Source: Rhodoferax fermentans (GTDB taxonomy: Bacteria; Pseudomonadota; Gammaproteobacteria; Burkholderiales; Burkholderiaceae_C). From it: DNA of 64,000 nucleotides. Under the pieces are notes generated by a model that saw only the letters and a list, made by a program, of their open reading frames with translations, was not told the origin of the DNA and did not search any database. Of the stretch, positions 7,413 to 15,987 are shown in pieces. The translations under genes were made by a program, and so were the position numbers. The stretch spans positions 2,542,001 to 2,606,000 of the forward strand of contig NZ_MTJN01000002.1 of NCBI RefSeq assembly GCF_002017865.1, written 5' to 3'. Positions within the stretch are counted from its first letter, which is position 1; each line of letters begins with the position of its first letter.

Positions 7413-8746
7413 ACAAGGACGCCATGAAAAATTTGGACAAGTGCCGTGTGTTGGGCGTGCTGGACGATGGCGCGACCAGCCTGAGCCAGGCTGCGCTGAC
7501 CCATCTGGCACAGGCGCAGTTGGTGATTGGAGGCACACGTACGCTGGAACTGCTGGCCGAGCACATCGCGCCGCAGGCCGAGCAGCGTGACCTGACCGGT
7601 GTGATGTCGCAGGTACCGGAATGGATTCGCGCTGCGCTCGATGAAGGCCTGCGCGTGGTGGTGTTGGCCACTGGCGACCCCTTGTGCCATGGCATTGCCG
7701 CTTACCTGGCCTCGCGCCTGTGTGTCGAGGTGATCGAGGTGCTTCCCAATGTCTCGACCCTGCAACTGGCCTGCGCCCGACTGTGTCTGCCCTGGCAGGA
7801 CATGCGTTTTGTCTCGGTGCACAGTCGCGATGCCGGGGAGTGGGTGGCCGGATCACCACCCAGCCATGGGCTGTATGGTTTGCTGCGTGAACTGCGCCAA
7901 CACGACCGCCTGGCGGTGTTGACCAGCCCGGCCAACTCACCTGATCGCATCGCCCGTTTGCTGGTCACCGAAGGTCTGGACAAGGATTGGGAGATGGCGG
8001 TGGCCGAGCGCCTGTGTCAGCCGCAGGAGCGTGTGGTGAGCAGCTTCAGCATCGAAGCCGCCACGCAGATGAGCTTTGCCGAACTCAATGTGGTGCTGCT
8101 GTGGCGCAACACGCTGCGTGCGTCGCCGGTGTTGTTTGGCCTGCCGGACGCCAGTTTTGCCCAGCGTCACCCGGAAAAAGGCCTGATCACCAAAAACGAG
8201 GTGCGGGCTGTGTCCTTGGCGCGCCTGCAACTGCGTCAGAACAGCGTGGTCTGGGACATTGGTGCGGGCTCGGGCTCGGTCGGGCTGGAGGCGGCCCGCT
8301 TGTGCACGCAGGGCCATGTCTACGCGATTGAAAAAAATGCCGACGATTGCGCCAATGTGCTGCAGAACCGCCGCGCTTTGGGCATCAGCAACCACAGCCT
8401 GGTCCACGGCAAGGCGCCCGACGGCCTGGCCGACTGGGCCGACCCCGATGCGGTGTTTATCGGTGGTTCGGGCGGCGAGCTGGCCGCACTGATTGGCCTG
8501 GTGTTACAACGCCTGCGTCCAGGCGGCTGGCTGGTCATGAACTTTGTGACGCTGGAAAACATGGCCACGGCGGTTGAGGCGGTGAAACAACTCGCAGCCA
8601 ACTGGGATGTGCTGCAGTTGCAGGCCTCGCGCAGCCAGCCGATTCTGCACATGCACCGCATGGCCGCAGAAAACCCGGTCTGGGTCGTCTGTGCCCAGGC
8701 AGGATCTGCCTCGATCACTTCTGAATTTGTAGCAACTCATGTCTAA
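7409..8746 (+). CDS. cbiET: Precorrin-6Y C5,15-methyltransferase (decarboxylating), CbiET fusion
   Basis: Bifunctional 445-residue enzyme: an N-terminal CbiE tetrapyrrole methylase domain (about 1-200; LATGDPLCHGIAAYL, VSVHSRD) and a C-terminal CbiT class I methyltransferase (about 250-420; SAM loop DIGAGSGSVGLEAARL, preceded by GLITKNEVRAV). It methylates C5 and C15 and removes the acetate carboxyl at C12. The fusion corresponds to CobL. ATGA overlap with cbiD. Its 3' end overlaps cbiL by eight bases. Confidence 0.94.
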   Translation: MNKDAMKNLDKCRVLGVLDDGATSLSQAALTHLAQAQLVIGGTRTLELLAEHIAPQAEQRDLTGVMSQVPEWIRAALDEGLRVVVLATGDPLCHGIAAYLASRLCVEVIEVLPNVSTLQLACARLCLPWQDMRFVSVHSRDAGEWVAGSPPSHGLYGLLRELRQHDRLAVLTSPANSPDRIARLLVTEGLDKDWEMAVAERLCQPQERVVSSFSIEAATQMSFAELNVVLLWRNTLRASPVLFGLPDASFAQRHPEKGLITKNEVRAVSLARLQLRQNSVVWDIGAGSGSVGLEAARLCTQGHVYAIEKNADDCANVLQNRRALGISNHSLVHGKAPDGLADWADPDAVFIGGSGGELAALIGLVLQRLRPGGWLVMNFVTLENMATAVEAVKQLAANWDVLQLQASRSQPILHMHRMAAENPVWVVCAQAGSASITSEFVATHV

Positions 8747-9530
8747 AAACGGTACTCTTTTTGGTGTTTCCCTGGGCCCCGGCGACCCCGGCCTGATCAC
8801 ACGCCGGGCCTGGGCCTTGTTGGAGCGCCCTGATGCCATCTGGACCTACCCGGTGCGCAGCACGCGCTCGGACAGTTATGCGCTTGACATCGCCCAGCGC
8901 GCCGGTTTGCCCTTGCCCACGCAGCATCTGCCGCTGCTGTTCCCGATGACGCACGATGCAGAGAAACTGGCGCGCCATTGGCTCAAGGCAGCAGAAACCG
9001 TGCGTGACTTGCTGGCCACCGGCCAGGATGTGTTGTTTCTGGTGGAAGGGGACGCCTCCACTTACGCCAGCTTCAGCTACCTGGCGCGGGTGCTGCGTGA
9101 GCTGGACCCCGCCGCGCAGGTGCAAGTTGTGGCGGGCGTGAGCTCGTTCAACGCGGTGTGTGCCACGGTGCAGGTGCCGCTCTCCGAGCAGGACGACACC
9201 ATTGCCATCGTGCCCGCTGCCTATGGCATCCATGCGGTGGAAAAAATGCTCGACGATTTCGACACCCTGGTGCTGATGAAGGTGAAGCCGCTGCTGGACG
9301 AGCTGATCGACTTGCTGGAGCGACGTGGCTTGCTGGCCCACAGCTGCCTGGTGGAAAAAGCGGGGTCCCCGCTGGAGCGGGTGGTGCGGGATGTGGCCAG
9401 CCTCAAGGGCACCCAGGTCAACTACCTGTCTTTGCTGCTGGTGAAAAATCCGGGCCGAGAAAAAGGCCCGATGGTGCGTGGTTGTCGCAAAAAGACCAGC
9501 GCCGAGCTGGCAGAGGAAGCCGTTGAATGA
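8739..9530 (+). CDS. cbiL: Precorrin-2 / cobalt-precorrin-2 C20-methyltransferase
   Basis: SAM-dependent methylase placing the C20 methyl that is later lost on ring contraction. 263 residues; family motifs SLGPGDPGLITRRAW, FLVEGDASTYASFSYL, VVAGVSSFNAVCATVQVPL and LVEKAGSPLERVV. CobI/CbiL family. The ATG is eight bases inside the end of cbiET and the stop overlaps the next gene's ATG, so it is translated from the shared operon mRNA. Confidence 0.94.
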   Translation: MSKNGTLFGVSLGPGDPGLITRRAWALLERPDAIWTYPVRSTRSDSYALDIAQRAGLPLPTQHLPLLFPMTHDAEKLARHWLKAAETVRDLLATGQDVLFLVEGDASTYASFSYLARVLRELDPAAQVQVVAGVSSFNAVCATVQVPLSEQDDTIAIVPAAYGIHAVEKMLDDFDTLVLMKVKPLLDELIDLLERRGLLAHSCLVEKAGSPLERVVRDVASLKGTQVNYLSLLLVKNPGREKGPMVRGCRKKTSAELAEEAVE

Positions 9531-10297
9531 GTGAACAGATCTCTCCCCTTGTGACCGAGCCGGTGCCGCGTGTGGTGCTGATCGCCATCACCAAACACGG
9601 CGCACAACAAGCCGCGCTGCTGGCGCAGCAGTTGCCCGTCGCCCATGTGTGTGTCGCCGACAAGTTTGCCCCGCTGCTGGCCGGTATCAGCAACCCGGTG
9701 CAGACCTACAGCGGCCCGTTTCGGGATGAAGTAGCGCAGCTCTTTGCCAACTTTGACCAACTGGTGTTTTTTGTCTCGCTCGGTGCGGTGGTGCGCTTGA
9801 TTGCGCCCTACCTCAAAAACAAGGACGAAGACCCCGGTGTGATTGTGGTGGACGATGCCGGGCAGTTTGTCATTCCGGTGCTCTCTGGCCATATCGGTGG
9901 CGCCAATGCCATGGCCGAACAAGTTGCCGCGTTGCTGGGGGGGACCGCAGTGCTGACCACCGCGTCGGACGTGGGCAAGACCATTCCCGTCGATATTTTG
10001 GGGCGCGAACTGGGCTGGCGGGTGGAGTCGCCCAAGATCAACATCACCCGCGTGTCTGCCGCCGTGGTCAACCAGGAGCCGGTGGCGCTGGTGCAAGAGG
10101 CGGGCAGCCCCCACTGGTGGACCCGTCCGACACCCTTGCCAGCCAACATCCAGCGATTTTCCCGCTTGGAAGATGTGGATCTGGACCAGTTCAAGGCGGT
10201 GTTGTGGATCACCCACGCCGAAGTCACCCCCGCGCGCTGGGAGCAACTGCATGAGCGGTTGGTGGTCTACCGGCCGCCGCAGGGGCAGGGCGCATGA
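9527..10297 (+). CDS. cbiG: Cobalt-precorrin-5A hydrolase, CbiG N-terminal and central domains only
   Basis: CbiG opens the delta-lactone of cobalt-precorrin-5A and releases acetaldehyde at ring contraction. The 256 residues contain the N-terminal and central parts (FVSLGAVVRLIAPYL, DPGVIVVDDAGQFVIPVLSGHIGGANAM cut at HIGGAN, TTASDVGKTIPVDILG). The usual C-terminal domain, normally giving about 330-350 residues, is absent and is encoded by the next gene as a separate CobE-like protein. ATGA overlaps on both sides. Confidence 0.9.
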   Translation: MSEQISPLVTEPVPRVVLIAITKHGAQQAALLAQQLPVAHVCVADKFAPLLAGISNPVQTYSGPFRDEVAQLFANFDQLVFFVSLGAVVRLIAPYLKNKDEDPGVIVVDDAGQFVIPVLSGHIGGANAMAEQVAALLGGTAVLTTASDVGKTIPVDILGRELGWRVESPKINITRVSAAVVNQEPVALVQEAGSPHWWTRPTPLPANIQRFSRLEDVDLDQFKAVLWITHAEVTPARWEQLHERLVVYRPPQGQGA

Positions 10298-10719
10298 GTG
10301 TGGCGACATCGGGCGTCGCGATTGGTCTGGGCTGTGACCGGGGCACCCCCCTGGCCACGGTGCTGCAGGCGCTGTATGACGCGCTGGCGCAGGCTGGTCT
10401 GAGCCGTGCCCAGGTGCGGGTGTTGGCCAGTATCGAAGCCAAGTCCGATGAGCTCGCTTTCCTCGAACTGGCCAAGGCAGGCGGCTGGCCGCTGTGTTTT
10501 TTCAGCGCGGCCGAACTGGCGGTGGTGCAGGTGCCCAATCCGTCCGAGACCGTCTTGCGATACATGGGCACCCCTTCGGTGTCCGAGGCCGCTGCGTTGC
10601 TGGCGGCGGGGGCACAAGCCGATCAGTTGCTGGTCGAAAAATTCAAACACCAAGGCGTTGACGGAAAAAACGCCACCATTTCCATTGCAAGGATGACGCA
10701 TGACCGAGATTGTTTCTGA
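10294..10719 (+). CDS. cobE: CobE / CbiG C-terminal-domain protein
   Basis: 141-residue protein matching the CbiG C-terminal / CobE family: GLGCDRGTPLATV at the N-terminus, VLASIEAKSDELAFLELA, VPNPSETVLRYMGTPSVSEAAAL, and the C-terminal VEKFKHQG. CobE is needed for B12 synthesis in Pseudomonas, but its exact step is unclear. Its position directly after a CbiG lacking this domain suggests the two act together as a split CbiG (inference). Overlaps cbiG by 4 bases and cbiH by 20 bases. Confidence 0.87.
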   Translation: MSVATSGVAIGLGCDRGTPLATVLQALYDALAQAGLSRAQVRVLASIEAKSDELAFLELAKAGGWPLCFFSAAELAVVQVPNPSETVLRYMGTPSVSEAAALLAAGAQADQLLVEKFKHQGVDGKNATISIARMTHDRDCF

Positions 10720-11713
10720 AGCTTCTGTGACCTCCCCCCCGCAAGGCAAGATCATGCTGGTGGGCATTGGCCCGGGCAGCTTCGCCCAGATGACCCATCG
10801 CGCGGTCGAAGCCATTGCCGAGGCCGATGTGGTGATCGGGTATGTCACCTACATCAAGCTGGTGGCCGATTTGCTCGAGGGCAAAGAGGTCATCCGCAAA
10901 GGCATGACCGAGGAGCTGGACCGCGCGGTGCATGCGCTGGAGAGCGCCCAGGCGGGCAAAAAGGTGGCGCTGATCTCCAGCGGCGACGCCGGGGTCTACG
11001 GCATGGCCGGCCCGACCTATGAGGTGCTGTTCCAGGCGGGTTGGACACCGGACAGCGGTGTGCCGGTGGAAATTGTGCCGGGCACCTCGGCCATCAATGC
11101 CTGTGCCTCGCTGGTGGGGGCGCCGTTGACGCATGACTTCTGCTCGATCTCTCTGTCGGATCTGCTGACACCCTGGCCGGTCATTGCCCGTCGGCTGGAG
11201 GCCGCTGCTGCGGCTGACTTTGTGGTGGCGCTGTACAACCCCAAGAGTGGGCGGCGCACCCAGCAGATCGAACAGGCGCAGTACCTGTTTTTGCGGCATC
11301 GCTCGCCCCAGACACCGGTGGCGGTGGTCAAGTCGGCCTACCGTCGCCGCCAGGCGATTGTGTTCACCACCCTGGACAAGATGAGTGACTGCGACATCGG
11401 CATGCTCAGCACCGTGCTGATCGGCAACAGCAACACCTTTGTGCGCGACGGCCTGATGGTCACCCCACGGGGTTACGCCAACAAATACGACATGCAAGGC
11501 GACGGCAGCGCACGTGAGGGCGAAAAGCGGGGTCGCTCCCTGTCTACTGGCCTGCTTGGGTGGATGGCCAATTTACACGCTGACTTTGCTGAAGGCATCA
11601 GTCTGACGCAACTGGCACAGCTTCACCATCTGCCCGCAGACTATCTGGAGCTGGTGCTCAGAACCCCGCTCGAAGAAGAAGAGACGCCTGGTGCTGACGA
11701 GGCCGAGGCATGA
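10700..11713 (+). CDS. cbiH: Precorrin-3B / cobalt-precorrin-3 C17-methyltransferase with C-terminal extension
   Basis: SAM-dependent C17 methylation coupled to ring contraction. Core of about 250 residues: LVGIGPGSFAQMTHRAVEAI, ALISSGDAGVYGMAGP, VEIVPGTSAINACASLVGAPL, YNPKSGRR, ending at MVTPRGYANKYDM. An extra C-terminal segment of about 80 residues follows, with an RSLSTGLLGWMANLHADF helix-like region and an acidic end, not part of the standard enzyme. The ATG lies within cobE; the stop overlaps the ferredoxin ATG. CobJ is the aerobic-route name. Confidence 0.92.
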   Translation: MTEIVSEASVTSPPQGKIMLVGIGPGSFAQMTHRAVEAIAEADVVIGYVTYIKLVADLLEGKEVIRKGMTEELDRAVHALESAQAGKKVALISSGDAGVYGMAGPTYEVLFQAGWTPDSGVPVEIVPGTSAINACASLVGAPLTHDFCSISLSDLLTPWPVIARRLEAAAAADFVVALYNPKSGRRTQQIEQAQYLFLRHRSPQTPVAVVKSAYRRRQAIVFTTLDKMSDCDIGMLSTVLIGNSNTFVRDGLMVTPRGYANKYDMQGDGSAREGEKRGRSLSTGLLGWMANLHADFAEGISLTQLAQLHHLPADYLELVLRTPLEEEETPGADEAEA

Positions 11714-12057
11714 CTGAGGTGATCAAACCCAAAATTGGCGAGTACAAACGCCATCTGCTGATTTGCACCGGCCCACGTTGTGCCCAGGACGGCGCGGCGC
11801 AGGCCCTGTTTGACAGCCTGGGTGACAAGTTCAAGGCCGCCGGGCTGAACGACGGTGCGTTGCGGGTCAAACGCAGCCGGGTCAGCTGTTTTGCCGCCTG
11901 CAAGGGCGGGCCGGTGATGTGTGTGCAGCCGGACGGCACCTGGTACTACAACGTGACACCCGACAACATGGATCGCATCATCGAGCAGCATTTGGTGGCG
12001 GGTCAGCCGGTGGCTGATCTGGTGTTTCACCAAGGCCCGGGAGACTGCCATGAGTGA
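11710..12057 (+). CDS. Thioredoxin-fold [2Fe-2S] ferredoxin associated with B12 synthesis
   Basis: 115-residue soluble electron carrier. ICTGPRC near residue 18 and SCFAAC with KGGP near residue 60 give the four-cysteine pattern of thioredoxin-like [2Fe-2S] ferredoxins. It sits inside the corrin operon with four- and eight-base overlaps, so it probably supplies electrons to a corrin step such as cobalt reduction, ring contraction or a reductase encoded elsewhere (inference). CbiW-like ferredoxins occur in other B12 operons; sequence equivalence is not claimed. Confidence 0.85.
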   Translation: MTEVIKPKIGEYKRHLLICTGPRCAQDGAAQALFDSLGDKFKAAGLNDGALRVKRSRVSCFAACKGGPVMCVQPDGTWYYNVTPDNMDRIIEQHLVAGQPVADLVFHQGPGDCHE

Positions 12058-12805
12058 GCAGACCGCGATCCCAGGACAGGGTTTTGTCTACATCGTGGGT
12101 GCCGGTCCCGGCCCGGCCGACCTGATGACCTTGCGTGCGCTCAACCGCCTGCAGCGCGCCGAGGTGGTGGTGCATGACCGGCTGATCACACAAGAGGTCC
12201 TCGACCAGATTCCGGCCAGCGCTGAGCGCCTCTACGTGGGCAAGGCCCTGGGCAACCATTCGGTGCCACAAGACCAGATCAATGCCTTGCTGGTGCAACA
12301 TGCCCAGGCCGGGCGACAGGTGGTGCGGCTCAAAGGTGGTGACCCCTTCGTGTTTGGGCGCGGCGGTGAAGAGGTGCAGGCGCTGCAAGCCGCCGGCATC
12401 GGCTTTGAGGTGGTGCCGGGTGTGACGGCAGCCAGCGGTTGTTCGATGGCCGCAGGCATCCCGCTGACCCACCGCGACTTGGCTGGTAGCTGTGTGTTTC
12501 TGCCCGGCCATCTGGCCGATGAAAGCAGCGGGTATGACTGGTCGGCTCTGGCACGCCCGGGCCAGACCCGGGTGTTCTATATGGGTGTACAGCGCCTGCC
12601 GCACATTGCCCAGCAACTGATCTCGCATGGCCTGGCACCTGACACCCCGGCTGCCGTGGTGCGCGACGGCACCCGGACCAGCCAGCGTGTCTGGGCCACC
12701 GGGCTGAGTCGGCTGGTGACGCTGGCACCCTCTTATGGCCCTCAGCCGGGGCTGGTGATCATTGGTGAGACGGTACAACTGAGCCCGCACTACAACCAGG
12801 TGTGA
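12050..12805 (+). CDS. cobA: Uroporphyrinogen-III C-methyltransferase (SUMT)
   Basis: Makes precorrin-2 from uroporphyrinogen III, feeding B12 and siroheme synthesis. 251 residues: VGAGPGPADLMTLRAL, VVRLKGGDPFVFGRGGEEVQAL, VVPGVTAASGCSMAAGIPLTHR, and VVRDGTRTSQRVW. Single-domain CobA type, without the CysG dehydrogenase/ferrochelatase domain. Last gene of the operon, overlapping the ferredoxin by eight bases. A dehydrogenase for precorrin-2 is not in the window. Confidence 0.95.
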   Translation: MSEQTAIPGQGFVYIVGAGPGPADLMTLRALNRLQRAEVVVHDRLITQEVLDQIPASAERLYVGKALGNHSVPQDQINALLVQHAQAGRQVVRLKGGDPFVFGRGGEEVQALQAAGIGFEVVPGVTAASGCSMAAGIPLTHRDLAGSCVFLPGHLADESSGYDWSALARPGQTRVFYMGVQRLPHIAQQLISHGLAPDTPAAVVRDGTRTSQRVWATGLSRLVTLAPSYGPQPGLVIIGETVQLSPHYNQV

Positions 12806-12878
12806 GGCCGGATGGGTCTGTCGGCCGGTTTCAGGCATGGGGAGTACATTAGGTCCTTCTCGTTTGAGACCCAAGTGC

Positions 12879-13616
12879 ATGACCAAACCCATCCAAATCG
12901 CCGCGCCCGATCCCCGACAAAACCAGATCCTGGCGGCCTTGCCCAAAGCTGAATACGAGCGCATCCTGCCTGACCTGGAGCTGGTGGCCATGCCCCTGGG
13001 CTGGACCATGTCGGAGTCGGGTGACCATGTGCGATACCTGCACTTTCCGGTCTCGGGCATCGTGTCCTTGATTTATGCGCTTGAAGACGGCTCCTCCAGC
13101 GAAATTGCGCTGGTGGGTAACGAAGGTCTGGTGGGTATTTCGATCTATATGGGCGGCGACAGTCTGCCCAGCAGCACCGAGGTGCAAAGCGCCGGCCAAG
13201 CCTACCGCCTCAGCCGCAAGCTCATGAAACAAGAGTTTGAGCAAGGTGGTCAGCTGCAACACCTTGCACTGTTGTACACCCAGGCGCTGATTTGCCAGAC
13301 CTCGCAGATGGCGGTGTGTAACCGGCACCATTCGGTGGAGCAGCAGTTCAGCCGCTGGTTGCTGATGAGTTTTGACCGCTTACACAGCGACAAAATGATG
13401 ATCACCCAAGAGCAGATTTCGCACCTGCTGGGCGTGCGCCGCGAAAGCGTCACTCAGACCGCAGGCAAGCTGCACAAGGAAGGCTTGATCACCAAGGCGC
13501 GTGGCAGCATCAGCATGCTCGATCGCGGCCAACTGGAGGCGCGGGCCTGCGAGTGTTACGCCGCTGTCAAAGAAGAGTGTGAGCGGCTGCTGCCACCACC
13601 CAAGACCAGGCATTGA
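12879..13616 (+). CDS. Crp/Fnr-family transcriptional regulator
   Basis: 245-residue DNA-binding protein: cyclic-nucleotide-binding-type beta-barrel (about 35-130; FPVSGIVSLIYALEDGSSSEIALVG split across strands), long dimer helix, and a winged HTH (ITQEQISHLLGVRRESVTQTAGKL). No N-terminal Fnr-type cysteine cluster, so not an iron-sulfur oxygen sensor; the effector is unknown. ATG 12879 begins the conserved part; an ATG at 12837 in the same frame would add 14 residues. It is 73 bases after cobA, with no terminator seen, so read-through from the B12 operon is possible. A paralogue lies at 60690-61430. Confidence 0.85.
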   Translation: MTKPIQIAAPDPRQNQILAALPKAEYERILPDLELVAMPLGWTMSESGDHVRYLHFPVSGIVSLIYALEDGSSSEIALVGNEGLVGISIYMGGDSLPSSTEVQSAGQAYRLSRKLMKQEFEQGGQLQHLALLYTQALICQTSQMAVCNRHHSVEQQFSRWLLMSFDRLHSDKMMITQEQISHLLGVRRESVTQTAGKLHKEGLITKARGSISMLDRGQLEARACECYAAVKEECERLLPPPKTRH

Positions 13617-13642
13617 TCGGCCATACTGGTCGTCTTGTTTGC

Positions 13643-13686
13643 TATCTGTTAGATAGCTACTGGCCATTTGTATGAAAGGGCTTCAG
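13643..13686 (+). repeat. Degenerate copy of the dispersed repeat
   Basis: GATAGCTACTGGCC and, after a gap, AAAGGGCTTCAG resemble the repeat read in reverse. The match is weak. It is the only recognisable content of the 155-base gap between two convergent regulator genes. Confidence 0.35.
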
Positions 13687-13771
13687 TCGATTTTTGTGCT
13701 TAAAACGGTGGCCTTGCATGTGCCCGTGAAGGCGGCACACGGCATGCATCAGCTGATGGCGTAGCTGCGGC

Positions 13772-14455
13772 CTAGCCCATCACCGCGCGTTGTACATCGT
13801 TTTGCAGGCTGCGCAGGTGGGCCCGCACCGCACCCCGGGCGCCTTCGACATCCTTGTTGCGCAGCGCCCGGATGATCTCGCGGTGTTCATGGTGGTTTTC
13901 CTTCTGGCGGTGCAGGGGGCTGTGCAGACGAAACAGCCGGGCGTCATCTCGCAGTTGCTGGATCAGCAGGGGCATCACGATGTTGCCGCTGGCATGGGCG
14001 ATGAACATGTGGAAACGGTCGTCAAAATGCCAGTGCTCGGTCTCGGTGTGTTCGCCCAGGTTGAGTGCATCCACCTCGGCATCCAGCCGGTCCAGGTCAG
14101 CCTCGTCTATCTTGCCCATGGCCAGGGCGATGGCTTCACACTCCAGCAGTTCGCGGGTGCGCATGGCATCAAAGTACTCCTTGGTGCCGACACTGCGTAC
14201 CGAGTACGAGCGGGCGTCGCGCCGCACCAGCAGGCCTTCACCCGCCAGTCGCCCCAGCGCCTCGCGCATCGGTGTGCGCGAGATGCCCAACTCTTCAGCA
14301 AGTTTGCCTTCGAGCAAGGTGCTGCCGGAAGAGATCTTGCGGTCCAGGATCAGCTCGCGCATGCGGTGATACGCCTGGTCCGACAGGCTGGATGAGCGCA
14401 CCTCCAGGGAGCCCAGCGGTGGCAAGGTGGTGACAGATTCCAGATCGCTCGACAT
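13772..14455 (-). CDS. GntR-family regulator, FadR/FCD subfamily
   Basis: 227-residue repressor-type regulator. Winged HTH at about 22-90 (QAYHRMRELILDRKISSG, LAEELGISRTPMREALGRL), then a helical FCD ligand domain with the metal-binding set D..H (FDDRFHMFIAH) and two C-terminal histidines (HHEHREIIRAL). FCD regulators usually sense small carboxylates or amino-acid derivatives. It is the first gene of a minus-strand set with a hydantoinase, ABC transporter and DapA-like enzyme, and probably controls them through the palindrome at 18578-18600 (inference). Confidence 0.9.
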   Translation of the reverse strand: MSSDLESVTTLPPLGSLEVRSSSLSDQAYHRMRELILDRKISSGSTLLEGKLAEELGISRTPMREALGRLAGEGLLVRRDARSYSVRSVGTKEYFDAMRTRELLECEAIALAMGKIDEADLDRLDAEVDALNLGEHTETEHWHFDDRFHMFIAHASGNIVMPLLIQQLRDDARLFRLHSPLHRQKENHHEHREIIRALRNKDVEGARGAVRAHLRSLQNDVQRAVMG

Positions 14456-14505
14456 AGTTATGTTGACCCTTTTTTGCCTGTGGCAGACGTGTCCAGATTA
14501 TCGCG

Positions 14506-15960
14506 TCACAGCCATTTCGCCAAAGGGCTGCCAGCCACCGGTTCGCGTGGGCGCAAACAGGGTAAAAACTGGCCTTCCCCGGCCTGTGCGGTGAATACCC
14601 CGTCGTGCCAGACGGTGCGCCCGCGTGACAGGGTGTGGGCTGGCCAGCAGCGCAGGCTCCGACCTTCGTAAGGTGTGTAGTCGCAGGCGCTGTGCAACAT
14701 CTCAGCCTTCAGCTGCCGCTCCTGTCCCGGTGTATACATCTCCCAGATCACCAGGTCAGCATCGCTGCCCACGGCAATCGTGCCCTTTTGCGGGTACAGC
14801 CCATAGAGTTTGGCCGGGTTGGTCGAGGTCAGGGCCACAAAACGCTGCAGGTCGATGCGACCGGTGAGCACACCTTCACTCATCAGCAGCGGCAGCCGGG
14901 TTTCCACACCGGGGATACCGTTGGGCACCAGGTTGAACGGGGCGGTCGGACCGGCGATTTTTTTGCCCTGTTCACCACCGTAGTTGAACGGTGCATGGTC
15001 GGACGAGACGATGGTGAACAAGCCGTTGGCCAGGCCGGTCCAGACCACTTCCTGGTTGCCCTTGTCGCGCGGTGGCGGGCTGCAGATGCAGCGCATGCCG
15101 TAGGCGCCGTCGTCGTTCTGGGGCCCCAGGTCTTCCGCACTCAGCAGCAGGTATTGCGGGCAGGTCTCGGCAAAAATCGGCAGGCCCCGGCCACGCGCCC
15201 AGTGGATTTGCTCAATCGCCTCTTTGCCCGACACATGCACGATCAGGATCGGGGTGTCGAGCAGTTCCGACAGGGCAATGGCGCGGTGGGTGGCCTCACG
15301 CTCCACCACCATCGGGCGCGATTGGCTGTGGTAACCCGGCGCGCTCAAGCCCGCGGCCAGCAGTTGTTCGGTCAACCAGCCGATGCAGTCGCTGTTTTCA
15401 GCATGCACCATGGTCATGGCGCCATGTTTGCGCGCGGTGGCCAGCACCTCGATGATCTGGCGGTCACCCAGCTTCATGTCGTCGTAGGTCATGTAGATCT
15501 TGACCGAGGTGTAGCCCTCGGCAATCAGGCGCGGCAGCTCGTCCTGGATCAGCTTGGGCGAGGTGTCCGAGACGATCAGGTGGAAGGCGTAGTCAATCAC
15601 CGCCTTGCCCTTGGCACGTTGGTGGTAGTCATCCACCGCATCCTGCAGGCTGTGGCCGCGTTGCTGTGTGGCAAACGGGATCACGGTGGTGGTGCCACCA
15701 CAGGCGGCGGAGCGGGTGCCGGTGAAGAAGTCGTCGGAAAACACCGAGCCATCACTGGTGGGTTGGTCCAGGTGCACATGGCCATCGACCCCGCCAGGGG
15801 TGACCAGGCGCCCGCAGGCGTCGATCACTTCGGCAGCGCTGGCGCTCAGGGTCTGGGCGATGGCCACAATGCGGCCGTCCCGGATGCCGATGTCGGCGCT
15901 GTAGCGGTCGGCGGCGGTGGCAATGTCGGCGTTTCTGATGATCAGGTCAAAGTCTGTCAT
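14506..15960 (-). CDS. Dihydropyrimidinase / hydantoinase-type cyclic amidohydrolase
   Basis: Hydrolyses the cyclic amide ring of hydantoins or dihydropyrimidines to N-carbamoyl amino acids. 484 residues, TIM-barrel with all six canonical metal ligands: HVHLD (His61, His63), the lysine carbamylated in the family (SVKIYMTYD, Lys154), His186 (MVHAENSD), His242 (IVHVSG) and Asp321 (SSDHAPF). Length equals classical D-hydantoinases. Clustered with an amino-acid ABC transporter, an M20 deacylase-like protein and an amino-acid-oxidase-type flavoprotein, which favours catabolism of a cyclic N-compound over pyrimidine degradation. Exact substrate unknown. Confidence 0.9.
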   Translation of the reverse strand: MTDFDLIIRNADIATAADRYSADIGIRDGRIVAIAQTLSASAAEVIDACGRLVTPGGVDGHVHLDQPTSDGSVFSDDFFTGTRSAACGGTTTVIPFATQQRGHSLQDAVDDYHQRAKGKAVIDYAFHLIVSDTSPKLIQDELPRLIAEGYTSVKIYMTYDDMKLGDRQIIEVLATARKHGAMTMVHAENSDCIGWLTEQLLAAGLSAPGYHSQSRPMVVEREATHRAIALSELLDTPILIVHVSGKEAIEQIHWARGRGLPIFAETCPQYLLLSAEDLGPQNDDGAYGMRCICSPPPRDKGNQEVVWTGLANGLFTIVSSDHAPFNYGGEQGKKIAGPTAPFNLVPNGIPGVETRLPLLMSEGVLTGRIDLQRFVALTSTNPAKLYGLYPQKGTIAVGSDADLVIWEMYTPGQERQLKAEMLHSACDYTPYEGRSLRCWPAHTLSRGRTVWHDGVFTAQAGEGQFLPCLRPREPVAGSPLAKWL

Positions 15961-15987
15961 GGGCAGGGCTCCTGTCGGAAAGAGGTT

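Noticed and set aside
6594..7940. 448-codon open frame on the minus strand
   Set aside because: Opposite cbiD and cbiET, both of which are intact recognised enzymes.
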